In this document: positions 28,843 to 38,100 of the stretch, in pieces
Layout: each line of letters begins with the position of its first letter
Position numbering within the stretch: position 1 is the first letter of the stretch
Origin: JADLHS01 sp964561105
GTDB taxonomy: Bacteria > Verrucomicrobiota > Verrucomicrobiia > Limisphaerales > JADLHS01
DNA: 64,000 nucleotides
Direction: 5' to 3'
NCBI GenBank assembly: GCA_964561105.1
Contig: CAZLOH010000028.1
Span: 6,641 to 70,640 of the forward strand
The notes under the pieces: generated by a model
The model's database searches: none
What the model was told of the DNA's origin: nothing
Seen by the model: the letters and a program-made list of their open reading frames with translations, nothing else
Program-made: the position numbers and the translations under genes

Positions 28843-29340
28843 CTATCGCAACGCTTTCAACAGCCGCTTCGGATGAACCGGATGCACCGGCAGCAAGTCT
28901 GCGGCGTTGAACGCCAACAGCAACGCATCTGGATCCATGTCGAGCAGGTGAGCGTCGGACGTGACGAGCATGGGAATGTTGCCGAGCGAGGTCTCGGCGA
29001 GAATCAGGCCGTCGTCCCATTCCTCGTCCGGGATGAGTTTCAGGGCCGACAACCGCCGCCGGAACTGTTCCGCGATGGCCAACCCCGTGTCCGCGAGCGA
29101 AAGCGGCTGACACCGCCAGGAGCGCAACTTCTGCAATGCCTGCGTGGCCAAAGTTCTTTGCGGCTCCCCACCATGAAGGCTGAGAATGTTCAACTCCGCA
29201 GCGGCAGTGGGCGGCAGGAAAAATTCGTAACCGCGCCCCTGGAACTCATCCTTGAAATCGTGCGCGAAGTCTCTCTCCTCGGCCAGGTCGAGTAGAATAT
29301 TAGCGTCCAGTGCCAGTTGTTTCTTTGGACTGGCCGCCAT
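28843..29340 (-). CDS. PIN-domain protein, toxin-like
   Basis: The 165-residue protein has the PIN fold acidic set: D12 (LALDANILLD), E49 (AAAELNIL), D109/D110 (EEWDDGLIL) and D129 (LVTSDAHLL). PIN toxins are Mg-dependent ribonucleases in type II toxin-antitoxin systems. Its 5' end overlaps a 62-residue gene by 41 bases, the usual order antitoxin then toxin. It sits between uvrB and a decayed duplicate of the uvrB 5' end, suggesting it arrived by insertion. Ribonuclease activity is inferred. Confidence 0.75.
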   Translation of the reverse strand: MAASPKKQLALDANILLDLAEERDFAHDFKDEFQGRGYEFFLPPTAAAELNILSLHGGEPQRTLATQALQKLRSWRCQPLSLADTGLAIAEQFRRRLSALKLIPDEEWDDGLILAETSLGNIPMLVTSDAHLLDMDPDALLLAFNAADLLPVHPVHPKRLLKALR

Positions 29341-29488
29341 AAATCTTGACCATCGCCTGACGGAAATGCTCGGCGCGTTCGGTCGCCGTCATCTTGCTGG
29401 CAAGTTTGCGGGCATCGGCGGCCCAGCGCGTGCCGTTGGTCGCATCCGGGTACTCGAATTTTCTTCGCCTGCGGGTGGGCTGTGCCAT
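29300..29488 (-). CDS. putative antitoxin partner of the PIN gene
   Basis: This 62-residue basic protein (MAQPTRRRRKFEYPD, then ARKLASKMTATERAEHFRQAMVKIYGG) has a helical, charged C-terminus of the kind that wraps toxins. It overlaps the PIN gene by 41 bases in another frame, so the pair is likely translationally coupled. No known antitoxin fold could be assigned from sequence alone; the assignment rests on context. Confidence 0.55.
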   Translation of the reverse strand: MAQPTRRRRKFEYPDATNGTRWAADARKLASKMTATERAEHFRQAMVKIYGGQSKETTGTGR

Positions 29489-29543
29489 ACGCTTGGAAAC
29501 TATCCCAAAGGCGCCGAGGGCGCAAGCGGGACACCGCCGCTGG

Positions 29544-29606
29544 TCAATTCGTCATCACTTGCAACCGATCACCGCCGAACACGTAGTCGGCAACAAGGTC
29601 GAACAT
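29544..29606 (-). pseudogene. decayed copy of the uvrB 5' end
   Basis: From ATG 29606 the minus strand reads MFDLVADYVFGGDRLQVMTN and stops at 29544. The true uvrB start reads MEFDLVSDYAPAGDQPQAI. The first 25 bases of the two are nearly identical (TTCGACCTTGTT.CCGACTACG), and similarity then decays. The fragment lies directly upstream of the PIN/antitoxin pair. The rest of the gap up to sufS (29607-29656) shows nothing I can name. Confidence 0.6.
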
Positions 29607-29656
29607 GACCCCAAATTAGGTCGCGCGCCGGGAGAGGTCAATCGGGCCGGACGGCG

Positions 29657-30904
29657 TCAACTCGCGAAGAACTTTTGGATTTCCTTCACCACTTCCACGA
29701 GCCGGTCCACTTCGGCCCGCGTGTTGTAGAAATAGAAGCTCGCGCGGGCGGTGGATTCGACGCCGAGTTTGTGCATCAGCGGCTGGGTGCAATGATGGCC
29801 GCCGCGCAGGGCCACGCCGCCCTGATCGGCCAGGGTGACGACATCGTGGGCGTGAACGTCCTTGAGCAGGAAGCTGACCAGCCCGGCGCGATTCTTTGAG
29901 CCGGCCCGTGGTCCGAACAAGCGGATATTTTTTAAGGCCGCCAACTGGTCGTAGGCGTAGTTCGCGAGTTCCTGGTCGTGCCGCCAGATTTTTTCGCGCC
30001 CAATCGCATCCAGGTAATCCATGGCCGCGTGCAGGCCGATGGGGCCGGAGATGTCCGGCGTGCCGGCCTCGAAACGATGCGGCGCCGGTTTGAACGTGGT
30101 CTTGTCATAGCCCACGGTCAGGATCATTTCGCCACCGCCTTGATACGGCGGCATCCGCTCCAGGATTTCCTGCCGGCCGTACAACACGCCGATGCCGGTC
30201 GGCCCGCAAATCTTGTGACCGGAGAAAGCAAAGAAATCGCAACCTAGCGCCTGCACGTCCACGGGCGTATGACCGGCGCTTTGCGCGCCGTCCACCAGCG
30301 TGACGATGCCGAGCCGGCGCGCACGGGCGCACAGTTCAGCAACGGGATTCACGACGCCCATCGAGTTCGAGATGTGGACGAACGCGAGCAGCTTCACCGA
30401 TTTGGTAAGCAGCGAATCCAGGGTGGACAAATCCAGCGTGCCCTCGTCGCCGGTGACAGGAAGGTACGCGATCTTCGCGCCGGTGCGTTGGGCGAGCAAT
30501 TGCCACGGAACGATGTTGCTGTGGTGCTCGGCTTCGGTGAGCAAAATAACGTCGCCGGACTTGAGCTGGCTCGCCCCCCATGTCGCCGCCACCAGGTTGA
30601 TGCTTTCGGTTGTGCCCCGGGTCCAGACGATTTCGTCAGCGCTGGCGGCGTTGATGAATTTGGCCGTGCGGGCGCGGGCCGCCTCGAACGCCAGGGTGGA
30701 ACGAGTGCTCAGCTCATGGATGCCGCGATGCACATTCGCGTTGTCGCGCTCGTAGTACTGCGTAAGCGCGCCAATCACCGCGCGCGGCTTCTGCGACGTG
30801 GCGGCGTTGTCGAAATAGACCAACGGCTTGCCGTGGACCTTCTGGTCCAGAATCGGGAAGTCCCGGCGCAACGCCGACCAATCAACTGAAGTGGAATCAC
30901 TCAT
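29657..30904 (-). CDS. sufS: cysteine desulfurase, SufS type
   Basis: SufS takes sulfur from cysteine for Fe-S cluster assembly, using PLP. The 415-residue protein has YFDNAATSQKP, NVHRGIHELSTRST, TEAEHHSNIVPWQLL, the PLP lysine in FAFSGHKICGPTGIGVLYG (about 230) and the active-site Cys in ALRGGHHCTQPLM (about 369). This is group II (SufS) spacing and not IscS. The next gene downstream is the SufT-like gene (89 bp away when read on its own strand from 31544 to 30993, upstream of sufS), supporting an Fe-S role. Confidence 0.93.
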   Translation of the reverse strand: MSDSTSVDWSALRRDFPILDQKVHGKPLVYFDNAATSQKPRAVIGALTQYYERDNANVHRGIHELSTRSTLAFEAARARTAKFINAASADEIVWTRGTTESINLVAATWGASQLKSGDVILLTEAEHHSNIVPWQLLAQRTGAKIAYLPVTGDEGTLDLSTLDSLLTKSVKLLAFVHISNSMGVVNPVAELCARARRLGIVTLVDGAQSAGHTPVDVQALGCDFFAFSGHKICGPTGIGVLYGRQEILERMPPYQGGGEMILTVGYDKTTFKPAPHRFEAGTPDISGPIGLHAAMDYLDAIGREKIWRHDQELANYAYDQLAALKNIRLFGPRAGSKNRAGLVSFLLKDVHAHDVVTLADQGGVALRGGHHCTQPLMHKLGVESTARASFYFYNTRAEVDRLVEVVKEIQKFFAS

Positions 30905-30992
30905 CGGCTTTTTTTAACTGCGGACAAACACTGATGGACACGGAGACGGAATCCATTTCCTCCGTACGAACCCGTGTCCATCGTGGCCCAGT

Positions 30993-31544
30993 TCACATCA
31001 AGCCCAGTTGCAATTTCGCCGCCTCGGTCATCATGCCTTGATTCCACGGCGGATCCCAGACGAGTTCCACGTTGGCTTCGTCAATCGGTTCGAGTGAGAT
31101 GAGTTTGTTCTGCACATCCTGCGCGAGCACCGGTCCCATGCCGCAGCCGGGCGCAGTGAGCGTCATTTTCACATCGGCTTTGTAGCTGTTCTCGCCCGCG
31201 GGCGTCAGATGGCAATCGTAAATCAAGCCCAGGTCCACAATGTTGACGGGAATTTCCGGGTCGTAACAGGTCTTGAGCGATTCCCAGACCTGCTGCTCCA
31301 ACTGCTCCTGCGTGACCGGGCCGCTCACGGCGGCGGGCGCGCGAGAGGCGGCGACGGCGAGACCGAGCGCGTCGGCATCCTGGTCGGCGATGCGGAACAT
31401 GTTGCCGTTGACGACGACGGTATAGCTGCCGCCGAGGGATTGAGTGATGTGGGCCTGCTCGCCTTTCATCAGGGTGACTTTCGTGCCGACGGGTACGATG
31501 GCGGCTTCCACGTCGCGGGCGAGGGTGACTGTTTCTTTGCTCAT
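30993..31544 (-). CDS. sufT: Fe-S cluster assembly protein SufT
   Basis: The 183-residue protein has an N-terminal SufT-specific part (MSKETVTLARDVEAAIVPVG, then TLMKGEQAHITQSLGGSYTV) and a C-terminal MIP18/DUF59 domain with CYDPEIPVNIVDLGLIYD and LTAPGCGMGPVLAQDV. SufT helps mature Fe-S proteins at high demand. I use ATG 31544; a longer frame to 31655 runs into repeat-like sequence. It lies directly upstream of sufS in the same direction, so both are probably one transcript. Confidence 0.88.
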   Translation of the reverse strand: MSKETVTLARDVEAAIVPVGTKVTLMKGEQAHITQSLGGSYTVVVNGNMFRIADQDADALGLAVAASRAPAAVSGPVTQEQLEQQVWESLKTCYDPEIPVNIVDLGLIYDCHLTPAGENSYKADVKMTLTAPGCGMGPVLAQDVQNKLISLEPIDEANVELVWDPPWNQGMMTEAAKLQLGLM

Positions 31545-31699
31545 AGCTTTAACTGGTTGAATCCGACCGAAACAGTTTGCAACACCTTGGCGCGGGATGC
31601 CAGTCCAGAACTGAAGCTGGCAGGGTGCGGGGCGACTTTCAGTTTTTGCAAGCACGGGAGTGCTCGCATCAACAGCCGGCTTTAGCCGGGTGCTGGTCG

Positions 31700-31775
31700 G
31701 TTGCGCTCGCGAGAAACGGTTTCAACCGTTTCCCGCCGGCAAACCACACCAAGCCGTTGAAACGGCTTGGGTTCG
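31700..31775. repeat. paired palindromes in the sufT / GcvR-like gene gap
   Basis: GAAACGGTTTCAACCGTTTC (about 31711-31730) and AAGCCGTTGAAACGGCTT (about 31751-31768) stand 20 bases apart in a gap of about 380 bases (31545-31925). They share the core GTTGAAACGG/CCGTTTCAAC in part and look like another dispersed repeat type. I see no gene in the gap. Confidence 0.6.
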
Positions 31776-31925
31776 CATCGCTCGTACCCGTCGGGCTGAA
31801 GCGCGGTGTCAAGGCAACGCCGCAAGAAAGTCAAGTGCGCCCAAGAACGTGAAGGGGGCAGCCGACCGAACGGCCGTTGCACGGAATGGCTTGTCACTGC
31901 TGCGGACTCTCACAACACTGAGGCC

Positions 31926-32438
31926 ATGCAAACAATCTTGGTCATGGCGGTCATCGGCCCGGATCGCACGGGACTGGTGGAATCGGTGGCCCGGCTCGTG
32001 GCGGCCCATGGTGGCAACTGGCTCGAAAGCCGCATGTGCCGGCTCGGCGGAGAATTCGCGGGCATCGTGCGCGTATCCGTGCCAGCAGCACAACGACAGT
32101 CGCTGGAGGCGGCGCTGAACCAACTCGCCGGGTTGACGATCGTTGTCCGCGGCGACGAGGCAACACCTCATGCCACCCCGGCCACGCTGGTTTCGCTGGA
32201 AGTCGTTGGTCAGGACCGGCCTGGCATCGTGCGGGAGATTACGCGGGCCTTGAGTGAACAAGGCATCAACGTGGAAGAACTCGCCACGGAATGTGGCAGC
32301 GCACCGATGTCCGGAGAGCAACTGTTTCAAGCACGCGCCAAAATCCTTGTTCCGGCCGGCGTCGAACTGGATCACCTCCGCCGAACGCTCGAAAGCGTTC
32401 TGGCCGGCCTGACGCTGGAATTGTCGCGAATCAAATAG
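31926..32438 (+). CDS. two-ACT-domain protein, GcvR-like
   Basis: The 170-residue protein has two ACT domains: the first starts LVMAVIGPDRTGLVESVARLVAAHGGN, the second VSLEVVGQDRPGIVREITRALSEQGINVEEL. This is the layout of GcvR, which restrains the glycine cleavage regulator in E. coli, and of related amino-acid sensing proteins. No gcvA gene is nearby, so the target is unknown. The ATG at 31926 is used because the first ACT strand begins right after it. Confidence 0.8.
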   Translation: MQTILVMAVIGPDRTGLVESVARLVAAHGGNWLESRMCRLGGEFAGIVRVSVPAAQRQSLEAALNQLAGLTIVVRGDEATPHATPATLVSLEVVGQDRPGIVREITRALSEQGINVEELATECGSAPMSGEQLFQARAKILVPAGVELDHLRRTLESVLAGLTLELSRIK

Positions 32439-32452
32439 CCAACTGATCCTCT

Positions 32453-32484
32453 GCGACGCCCACCGATCAACCGGCTGGCGTCGC
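32453..32484. terminator. possible bidirectional hairpin between convergent genes
   Basis: GCGACGCC (32453-32460) pairs with GGCGTCGC (32477-32484) over a 16-base loop. It lies 15 bases after the GcvR-like stop codon and before the end of the convergent regulator gene. There is no T-run, so termination strength is doubtful. Confidence 0.35.
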
Positions 32485-32579
32485 TCCGGCAATGTTCAGT
32501 CGCCTTTCACAACACGGCATGGTTCACCACAAACGCCTCCCCCACCGTCGCGGATAAGCCATCGGAAAGGATTCTCGCC

Positions 32580-33950
32580 TCACCGGGGGTCCACTTCAAA
32601 ACCCTGCTCGCGAAATCGCTGCAGTTTGTAGATCAACGCCCGTCGGCTGATGCCCAGGGCCTTTGCGGTTTCCGTCCGGTTTTGTTGGTGCTCCCGCAAC
32701 GCTTGCAGAATGGCCTGGCGCTCGATCTCTTCGAGCCGTTGCGCATCCGGCACTTCGATGATGGAGGGTTGCTCGCCTGGACCGCGCACCCGCGCCGGCA
32801 GATGTTCGGGCAGGATCATTTCGCCGCGCGACAACAGCGCCGCGCGTTCCATCGCGTTGCGCAACTCGCGGACATTTCCCGGCCACGAATAGCGTTTCAG
32901 TCCCTCCGTGACCGCCGAGGAGAAGCGCGCCTTGCCCGTCGCGAATTCCGCCACGAAGTGGCTCGCGAGCGGAAGGATGTCCTCCGGCCGCTCGCGCAAC
33001 GGCGGAATGTTCAACTCCACCACATTCAGCCGGTAAAACAAATCCTCGCGAAACTCGCCCGCCTTCACCTGCTCCTCCAGATTCTTGTTGGTCGCCGCGA
33101 GGATGCGCGCGTTCGAGTGCAGTTCGCGATTCGACCCGACCCGGTTGAAGCCGCCATTCTGCGTCACCCGCAGCAGCTTCGATTGCAGGGGCGGCGACAT
33201 GTCGCCGATCTCATCCAGAAAAATCGTTCCGCCATTGGCCTCCTCAAACCGCCCGATGCGTTGCGCCACCGCGCCGGTGAACGCGCCTTTCTCGTGCCCG
33301 AACAATTCGGCCTCCAGCAACGCCTCGGGAATCGCCGCGCAATTCACCTTCACCAGCGGCCCGTTCGCCCGCGCGCTCCAGGCATGGATCACGTCCGCCA
33401 ACACCTCCTTGCCCACTCCGCTCTCGCCGGTGATCAACACCCGGCTCTCGGACGGCGCAATCAGCGACGCATCGTGAAACACCGCCTGCATCAACGGACT
33501 GTTCGCGACCACATTGGGCGGGAGTTGCTTGTCGGCATCGAATTTCGCCGGGCGCGTCGCGACCACTCCGGTGGCTTTCTGGACCGAGGCCAGCAGCTCA
33601 TCCAGGTCAATCGGCTTGGCGAGATAATTCACCGCGCCGTCCCGCATCGCGCCCACCGCTTCCCGGATGTCCGCATACGCCGTGACCAGGAGGACCGGCA
33701 GCATCGAATTCTGTTCGCGCGCACGCTTGAGGGTTTCCAAACCGGAAATCCCGGGCATCCGTACATCCGAAATCATCATGCCGAACTCGACAGAACGCAG
33801 CTTTTCCAGCGCGGCCTCGCCGGATTCCGCCGTCACGATCTCGAAGCCCTGACTCTGGAGAAACGAGGAAAGCAGGCTGCGCTGCCCCGCGTCGTCGTCC
33901 ACAATCAGGATGCGGGGCGGTTTGGAAAGCTTGCGGGTATCGGATGGCAC
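32580..33950 (-). CDS. sigma-54-dependent response regulator, NtrC family
   Basis: The 456-residue protein has a receiver (residues about 12-125; DD in IVDDDAG, phosphoacceptor in MMISDVRMPG, TAY and AKPIDLDE), an AAA+ domain with Walker A GESGVGKE, the sigma-54 contact loop GAFTGA, Walker B GGTIFLDEIGDM and WPGNVREL, and a C-terminal Fis-type HTH (NRTETAKALGISRRALIYKLQRF). It activates sigma-54 promoters after phosphorylation. No histidine kinase gene is next to it, so it is an orphan here. Confidence 0.93.
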   Translation of the reverse strand: MPSDTRKLSKPPRILIVDDDAGQRSLLSSFLQSQGFEIVTAESGEAALEKLRSVEFGMMISDVRMPGISGLETLKRAREQNSMLPVLLVTAYADIREAVGAMRDGAVNYLAKPIDLDELLASVQKATGVVATRPAKFDADKQLPPNVVANSPLMQAVFHDASLIAPSESRVLITGESGVGKEVLADVIHAWSARANGPLVKVNCAAIPEALLEAELFGHEKGAFTGAVAQRIGRFEEANGGTIFLDEIGDMSPPLQSKLLRVTQNGGFNRVGSNRELHSNARILAATNKNLEEQVKAGEFREDLFYRLNVVELNIPPLRERPEDILPLASHFVAEFATGKARFSSAVTEGLKRYSWPGNVRELRNAMERAALLSRGEMILPEHLPARVRGPGEQPSIIEVPDAQRLEEIERQAILQALREHQQNRTETAKALGISRRALIYKLQRFREQGFEVDPR

Positions 33951-34092
33951 GGTTGGACTTTAGCAACGCGACGGCTGCGGTATCAAGCGTAGCAAATCGG
34001 TGAGACTTTATGAAAAGCATATTCCCGAATAGCTTCGGCCCGGTGATGGAATTCAGAATCAGATTACGACTGTTAAATCCGTTCCTGCTTCC

Positions 34093-34356
34093 AATCCGCA
34101 GCCGAGCAGTGCCGCCCAGTTCGACGAGCAATTCAATGGCGGTGGGCGACGCAGCAAGTTCGATCTGCACGAAGGCGGGCGCGGGTTTGAGTTTGGCGCA
34201 CCGCTGACGCCAGTTACAAAAGGTGGTGTAGTGGAGGCCGTGTTCGCGGGCGAAGGCAGCGGCAGAGAGGCCGCTGCGAACAAAGGCCGCCAGCAATCGA
34301 GCGCGCTCGGTGACGGTGGTGCGCCGGGTCCATTGGAAAGGGGTCGAAGTTTTCAT
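34093..34356 (-). pseudogene. IS66-type tnpA (OrfA) remnant
   Basis: The 88 residues from ATG 34356 are like the IS66 TnpA/IS66 Orf1 family: RARLLAAFVRSGLSAAAFAREHG and YTTFCNWRQR form the helix-turn-helix, and FVQIELAASPTAIELLVELGG the dimer part. Similarity stops at TARLRI, where the coding signal ends abruptly. No tnpB or tnpC follows, and I found no terminal repeats. It is a truncated leftover at the border of the RHS island. Confidence 0.7.
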
Positions 34357-34578
34357 CCTCGCCCGTTTGCCACCCCCCGTCGGCGCTCAACAAGGGGTCT
34401 CAAAATCACCGTTACTGAAGCATTCCAAACCACGCTCCGATGTTGACCGGAAAAACGCCCCGGCGGGCATGGCGCTGGGAGGTTCAGTCTGACATAGGTG
34501 AAAATTGCTTCGCTCCGAGAAGCTTTGGCAGCGTCTAATTTTTCTTGGCACCGCGCGTGCCTTGGTTGGCCAGACCTT
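34357..34578. other. gap between IS66 remnant and immunity gene, no gene seen
   Basis: These 222 bases have mixed composition and no coding frame I can support. It is probably debris from the IS66 element and the downstream end of the RHS island. Confidence 0.4.
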
Positions 34579-35184
34579 TCAAATCCGCTCGTCGTCTGAC
34601 CGTGATATCTTTGACGCTGCCACCCATTCGGCCTCGAAATCATCACGCCAGGTTTGCAGGACATCATAAAACACATCTGCTTCAAGCCATACATCCCTCA
34701 AAGTTGCCAGATCATGACGGTAGCCGCAGTTCTCTCTTGGAGACCGATCGGCGATGAGGCGCACGCGAGTCCCAATGTCGAAGTGCAATACGTCGCTGCC
34801 ATCATCAAATGCCTCGCTGCAAGCCCAATGCCACCCACAACGGCTCGAATAAACAAAATGTCTGAAGCGCTCCTTCGAGAGACCAAAGAACGGCCTATTT
34901 TCTGAATCGGGAGCATATACGGCCGTGCCGATTGCATCCACTATGTCACCTGCATTTGGCTCAGATGCGAAAGGAGCAATATGCTTGCCCCGATCAGCAA
35001 TCCTACGTCCGGCCTCATGGAACGCACTGCCCAGCAATGTCGCGTCAGGTTCCCGCACACCATAATTCAGGCCGCCTATGTGAAGCACAAAGTAGCCAAC
35101 TGCACAAAAGTTAGGTCGCTCATACGCCTGAGTGATGTCAGATTCGATGGCAAAGTTAGATATATCACCAATAACCATAGTCAT
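34579..35184 (-). CDS. Imm42-like immunity protein
   Basis: The protein of about 201 residues starts MTMVIGDISNFAIESDI and shows text I know from the Imm42 immunity family: GYFVLHIGGLNYGVREPDAT, GSAFHEAGRRIADRGKHIAP, EAFDDGSDVLHFD, RLIADRSP and LRDVWLEADVFYDVLQTWRD. Immunity proteins block the toxin of their own polymorphic toxin gene. The ATG at 35184 overlaps the stop of the RHS gene (ATGA), so the two are coupled. A second ATG at 35178 is possible. Base composition is more AT-rich than in neighbouring housekeeping genes. Family assignment is by recall of the consensus. Confidence 0.78.
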   Translation of the reverse strand: MTMVIGDISNFAIESDITQAYERPNFCAVGYFVLHIGGLNYGVREPDATLLGSAFHEAGRRIADRGKHIAPFASEPNAGDIVDAIGTAVYAPDSENRPFFGLSKERFRHFVYSSRCGWHWACSEAFDDGSDVLHFDIGTRVRLIADRSPRENCGYRHDLATLRDVWLEADVFYDVLQTWRDDFEAEWVAASKISRSDDERI

Positions 35185-38100
35185 TTCAGCCGTTTTAGTG
35201 TATCGCGAGATGGCATCTTGTTGGGATGTAAACCACGGCCTGAAGTTGATCCGGCCCAATGAAATGTTCCGTCGTTACCATCCATAAAACGATGAATTGC
35301 TCCATCGGCGTCTTTGGCATATCGAGAACCATTCTCGTCGAGAATAGATTTATCGAAAAGTTCCGCCACATTCTTTGGCTCCGGACTTTCCGAATTGCGA
35401 TGATGTTTTGGATTAGAGACGAGTTTGCACGGCTTCCTTTCAACCGGCCGGCCATTTTTGTCCCGGACGATGTCGCCGTTGGCATCGCGGATATTGCCCT
35501 CCTGATCTACGTACTCGCCCGGGTTTAGAAGCACGCCGGGTATGGGAACGGTGATGGAATTCGGAATCGGATTGCCGCCGTGAACATTGGGATACAGAAC
35601 CGGGCTTGGGGGTGTGGTCTCTACTAGATACCAAACTGCGGCCGCACCCCCAGCAGCAAGTGCACCCGCCACCACTCCGGCACCTACACCTGTAGCTGAA
35701 ATCCCAACGGTTGCACCAGCGCCGCTGACCGTCAGCACGGTTGCCGAACCAGCCCCGGTTGAGCCTGTCCCGACTGTCGTTGCAACCCCGAGGAGTGTGC
35801 CGGTCACCGGGTCAAGCCCGTCACGATCAACGTAGCTGAGAGGGTTGTTGCCGACGAACTGGTAGAGATTGATGCCGCCTGCCTCACGAATTGGATCTTG
35901 GTGCAACCAGCGTTGCAGGTCGGTGGAGTAGCGCCGATAGCCGAAGTCATAGTCGCCGGTGAGCAGGTCCACGGGCTTGCTGGAAAACCGCATCACGTTG
36001 CGCGGGGCCACCGGACCCCACATCCCAAGCAACCGTCCAAACGGATCGTAGAGGTAACGGCCTTCGAGGGTTTGTTGGGCGTCCACCAGAGCGGTGACGT
36101 TGCCCATTCCATCCGCGTGGTAAAACACAGAGCCTTGGTTGTCCGTGCGTGCCAACAACCCGCCGATGCCGCCGGCTCCGGCAAGACTTCCACTCAGGTC
36201 GAGTCCCCGGGTGTAGGTCACCAGCGAATGGTTATTCGTGTCGCGTTCTTGAATGGGCAGCAGGCCATCCCACACCAAGCGCACTTCTTTGGTCAGCACC
36301 CACGCGCTGCTTTGCCAGGTGTAGTCACGGGTGATGCGGCGCCGGGAGAGGCCGTCATAAAGATGCTCGCTCTTCCATGCGCCTGCCACGTAGTTGGTGA
36401 CGAGTCGATTCGCGTCGTCGTACGCGTAAATGATCGGGCCATTGGTGCGGAGATTACCGTTGAGATCGTAGGCGAACGTGTTCGTCGCGGGCAGGTTCAC
36501 GCTGATCGTGTTGGTGCCGTTGAGGCCGAGGCTCGTCTTCGCGATGACGGTGAAGGTGTTCGTGCCGTTGGTCAGCGTGAAGCCGTCTTTGGCAAAGGTC
36601 GCGTCCGCATAACGCGTGGCCGCAAGTGTGTTCACCGTGACGTTGGTCGCGGTCAGGCTGGCGTTGCCGGAGACTGTGAAGGTGTTCGCGCGCGTGGCGG
36701 TGGTGAGCTGGTTGAGCGAGACCGTGTTGAAGGTCTGAAGAAATCCGTTGTTGGTTCTGAAATTCAAATTCCCCGCCGGGTCGAAGTCCCAACCCGATTG
36801 CTCGTTGAGCCGGGATGATCCGCCGGATTCCTTGCCCACAGCGGTAATCAACTGGCTGATGGCGTCGTAACTGTAGTCCACATAGCTACCATCGGCGCGG
36901 GTTTGTTTGGTGCGCTCGTTGCCCACATTGTATTGATAGGCATGCGCGTTGAGGACTCCTCCACCGCTGTTCTTTAACAACGTGCTCGTGAGCCGGGCCA
37001 AGCCGTCAAACGTGTTCGTGATGTAACTCCCGCCGGGCAGCGTGAGTTGCGCGATGAGCGGGGAAGGCTGGGAGGAATAATGGTAAACGAACGCGCCCGC
37101 CGTGGAAGTCACGTTGGTCAAACGCCGCGCGGCATCGTAAGCATACGTCTGGTTGAAGGTTGAGAGTGGCGAGTTGAGCGAAAGCGTCGTTCGTTGCCGG
37201 TTGGCGTAGCCCAAACTCACGGTGTCATTGGGCCACGGGCCGTCCTCGTTGGCGAGGGCGCCGTCGAATGCACCAAAGTTGGTGTAGCTATAGCTGTTCG
37301 TGAACTGGCCGGTGGTGATCAGGTTCGTCAGGCGGTTGAGCGCGTCGTAGCCGAGGGCCACGTCGGGGCTGACGGGATAATTCACGTTTGTCAGGTTGCC
37401 CGCGTCATCGTAGCTGTAGGTCGTCAAGCCCTTGGCCGGAGTCCAGTGCGCGGTCAAACGCCAGTTGGCATCGTAACCGTTGGTGGCAACGAGCGTGCCC
37501 ACGTCATTTGTCCTGGCGGTCATCAGGCCGAACACATCGTAAGCCCACGAGGTTTTCTGGTTTTTGCCATCCGACAAAGTCAGCAAATCTCCGGCGGGGT
37601 TGTAACTGGCTTGCACTATTTCCTGGTTCGCATTCGTCACCGCCGTCAACCGGCGGAAGGCATCGCGCCCGTAGAGGGTGGCGAACCCGAGTTGATTCGT
37701 GTAGGCCATCAGCCCGCGTGTGGAATAAGCAAACTTCTCCACGCCGCCATCCGGAAAGCCGCGCGTGAGGAGGCGATCCAGATTATCAAACACGTTGGTC
37801 ACGGAAACCCCGGCAGCGCTGACGACATTCGTGGCGCGGTCGCGATGATCATAGGTGGTGGCGAACGCGCGTCCGTAGGCGTTGCTGATGGCGGTCAACA
37901 ATCCTTGATTGTTGTAGGTGAACCGGGTGCTCGTGCCCGCGCTATCCAGGACGTTGGTGACTTGCCCCAGCGCGTTGTATTGGTAGGTAACGAGCGACCC
38001 GTTGGTGGCGCTTTCCGTCGTCAAGCGCCCGGCGTAGTCGTGGTCAAAGAGCGTCACATGACCCAGCGCGTTGGTCACGGAGTAGAGACTGCCGCAATCG

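Noticed and set aside
33607..34356. A 249-codon minus-strand frame joining the IS66-like sequence to the regulator region
   Set aside because: Only the first 88 residues resemble a transposase protein; the rest is read out of frame over the NtrC-type gene.
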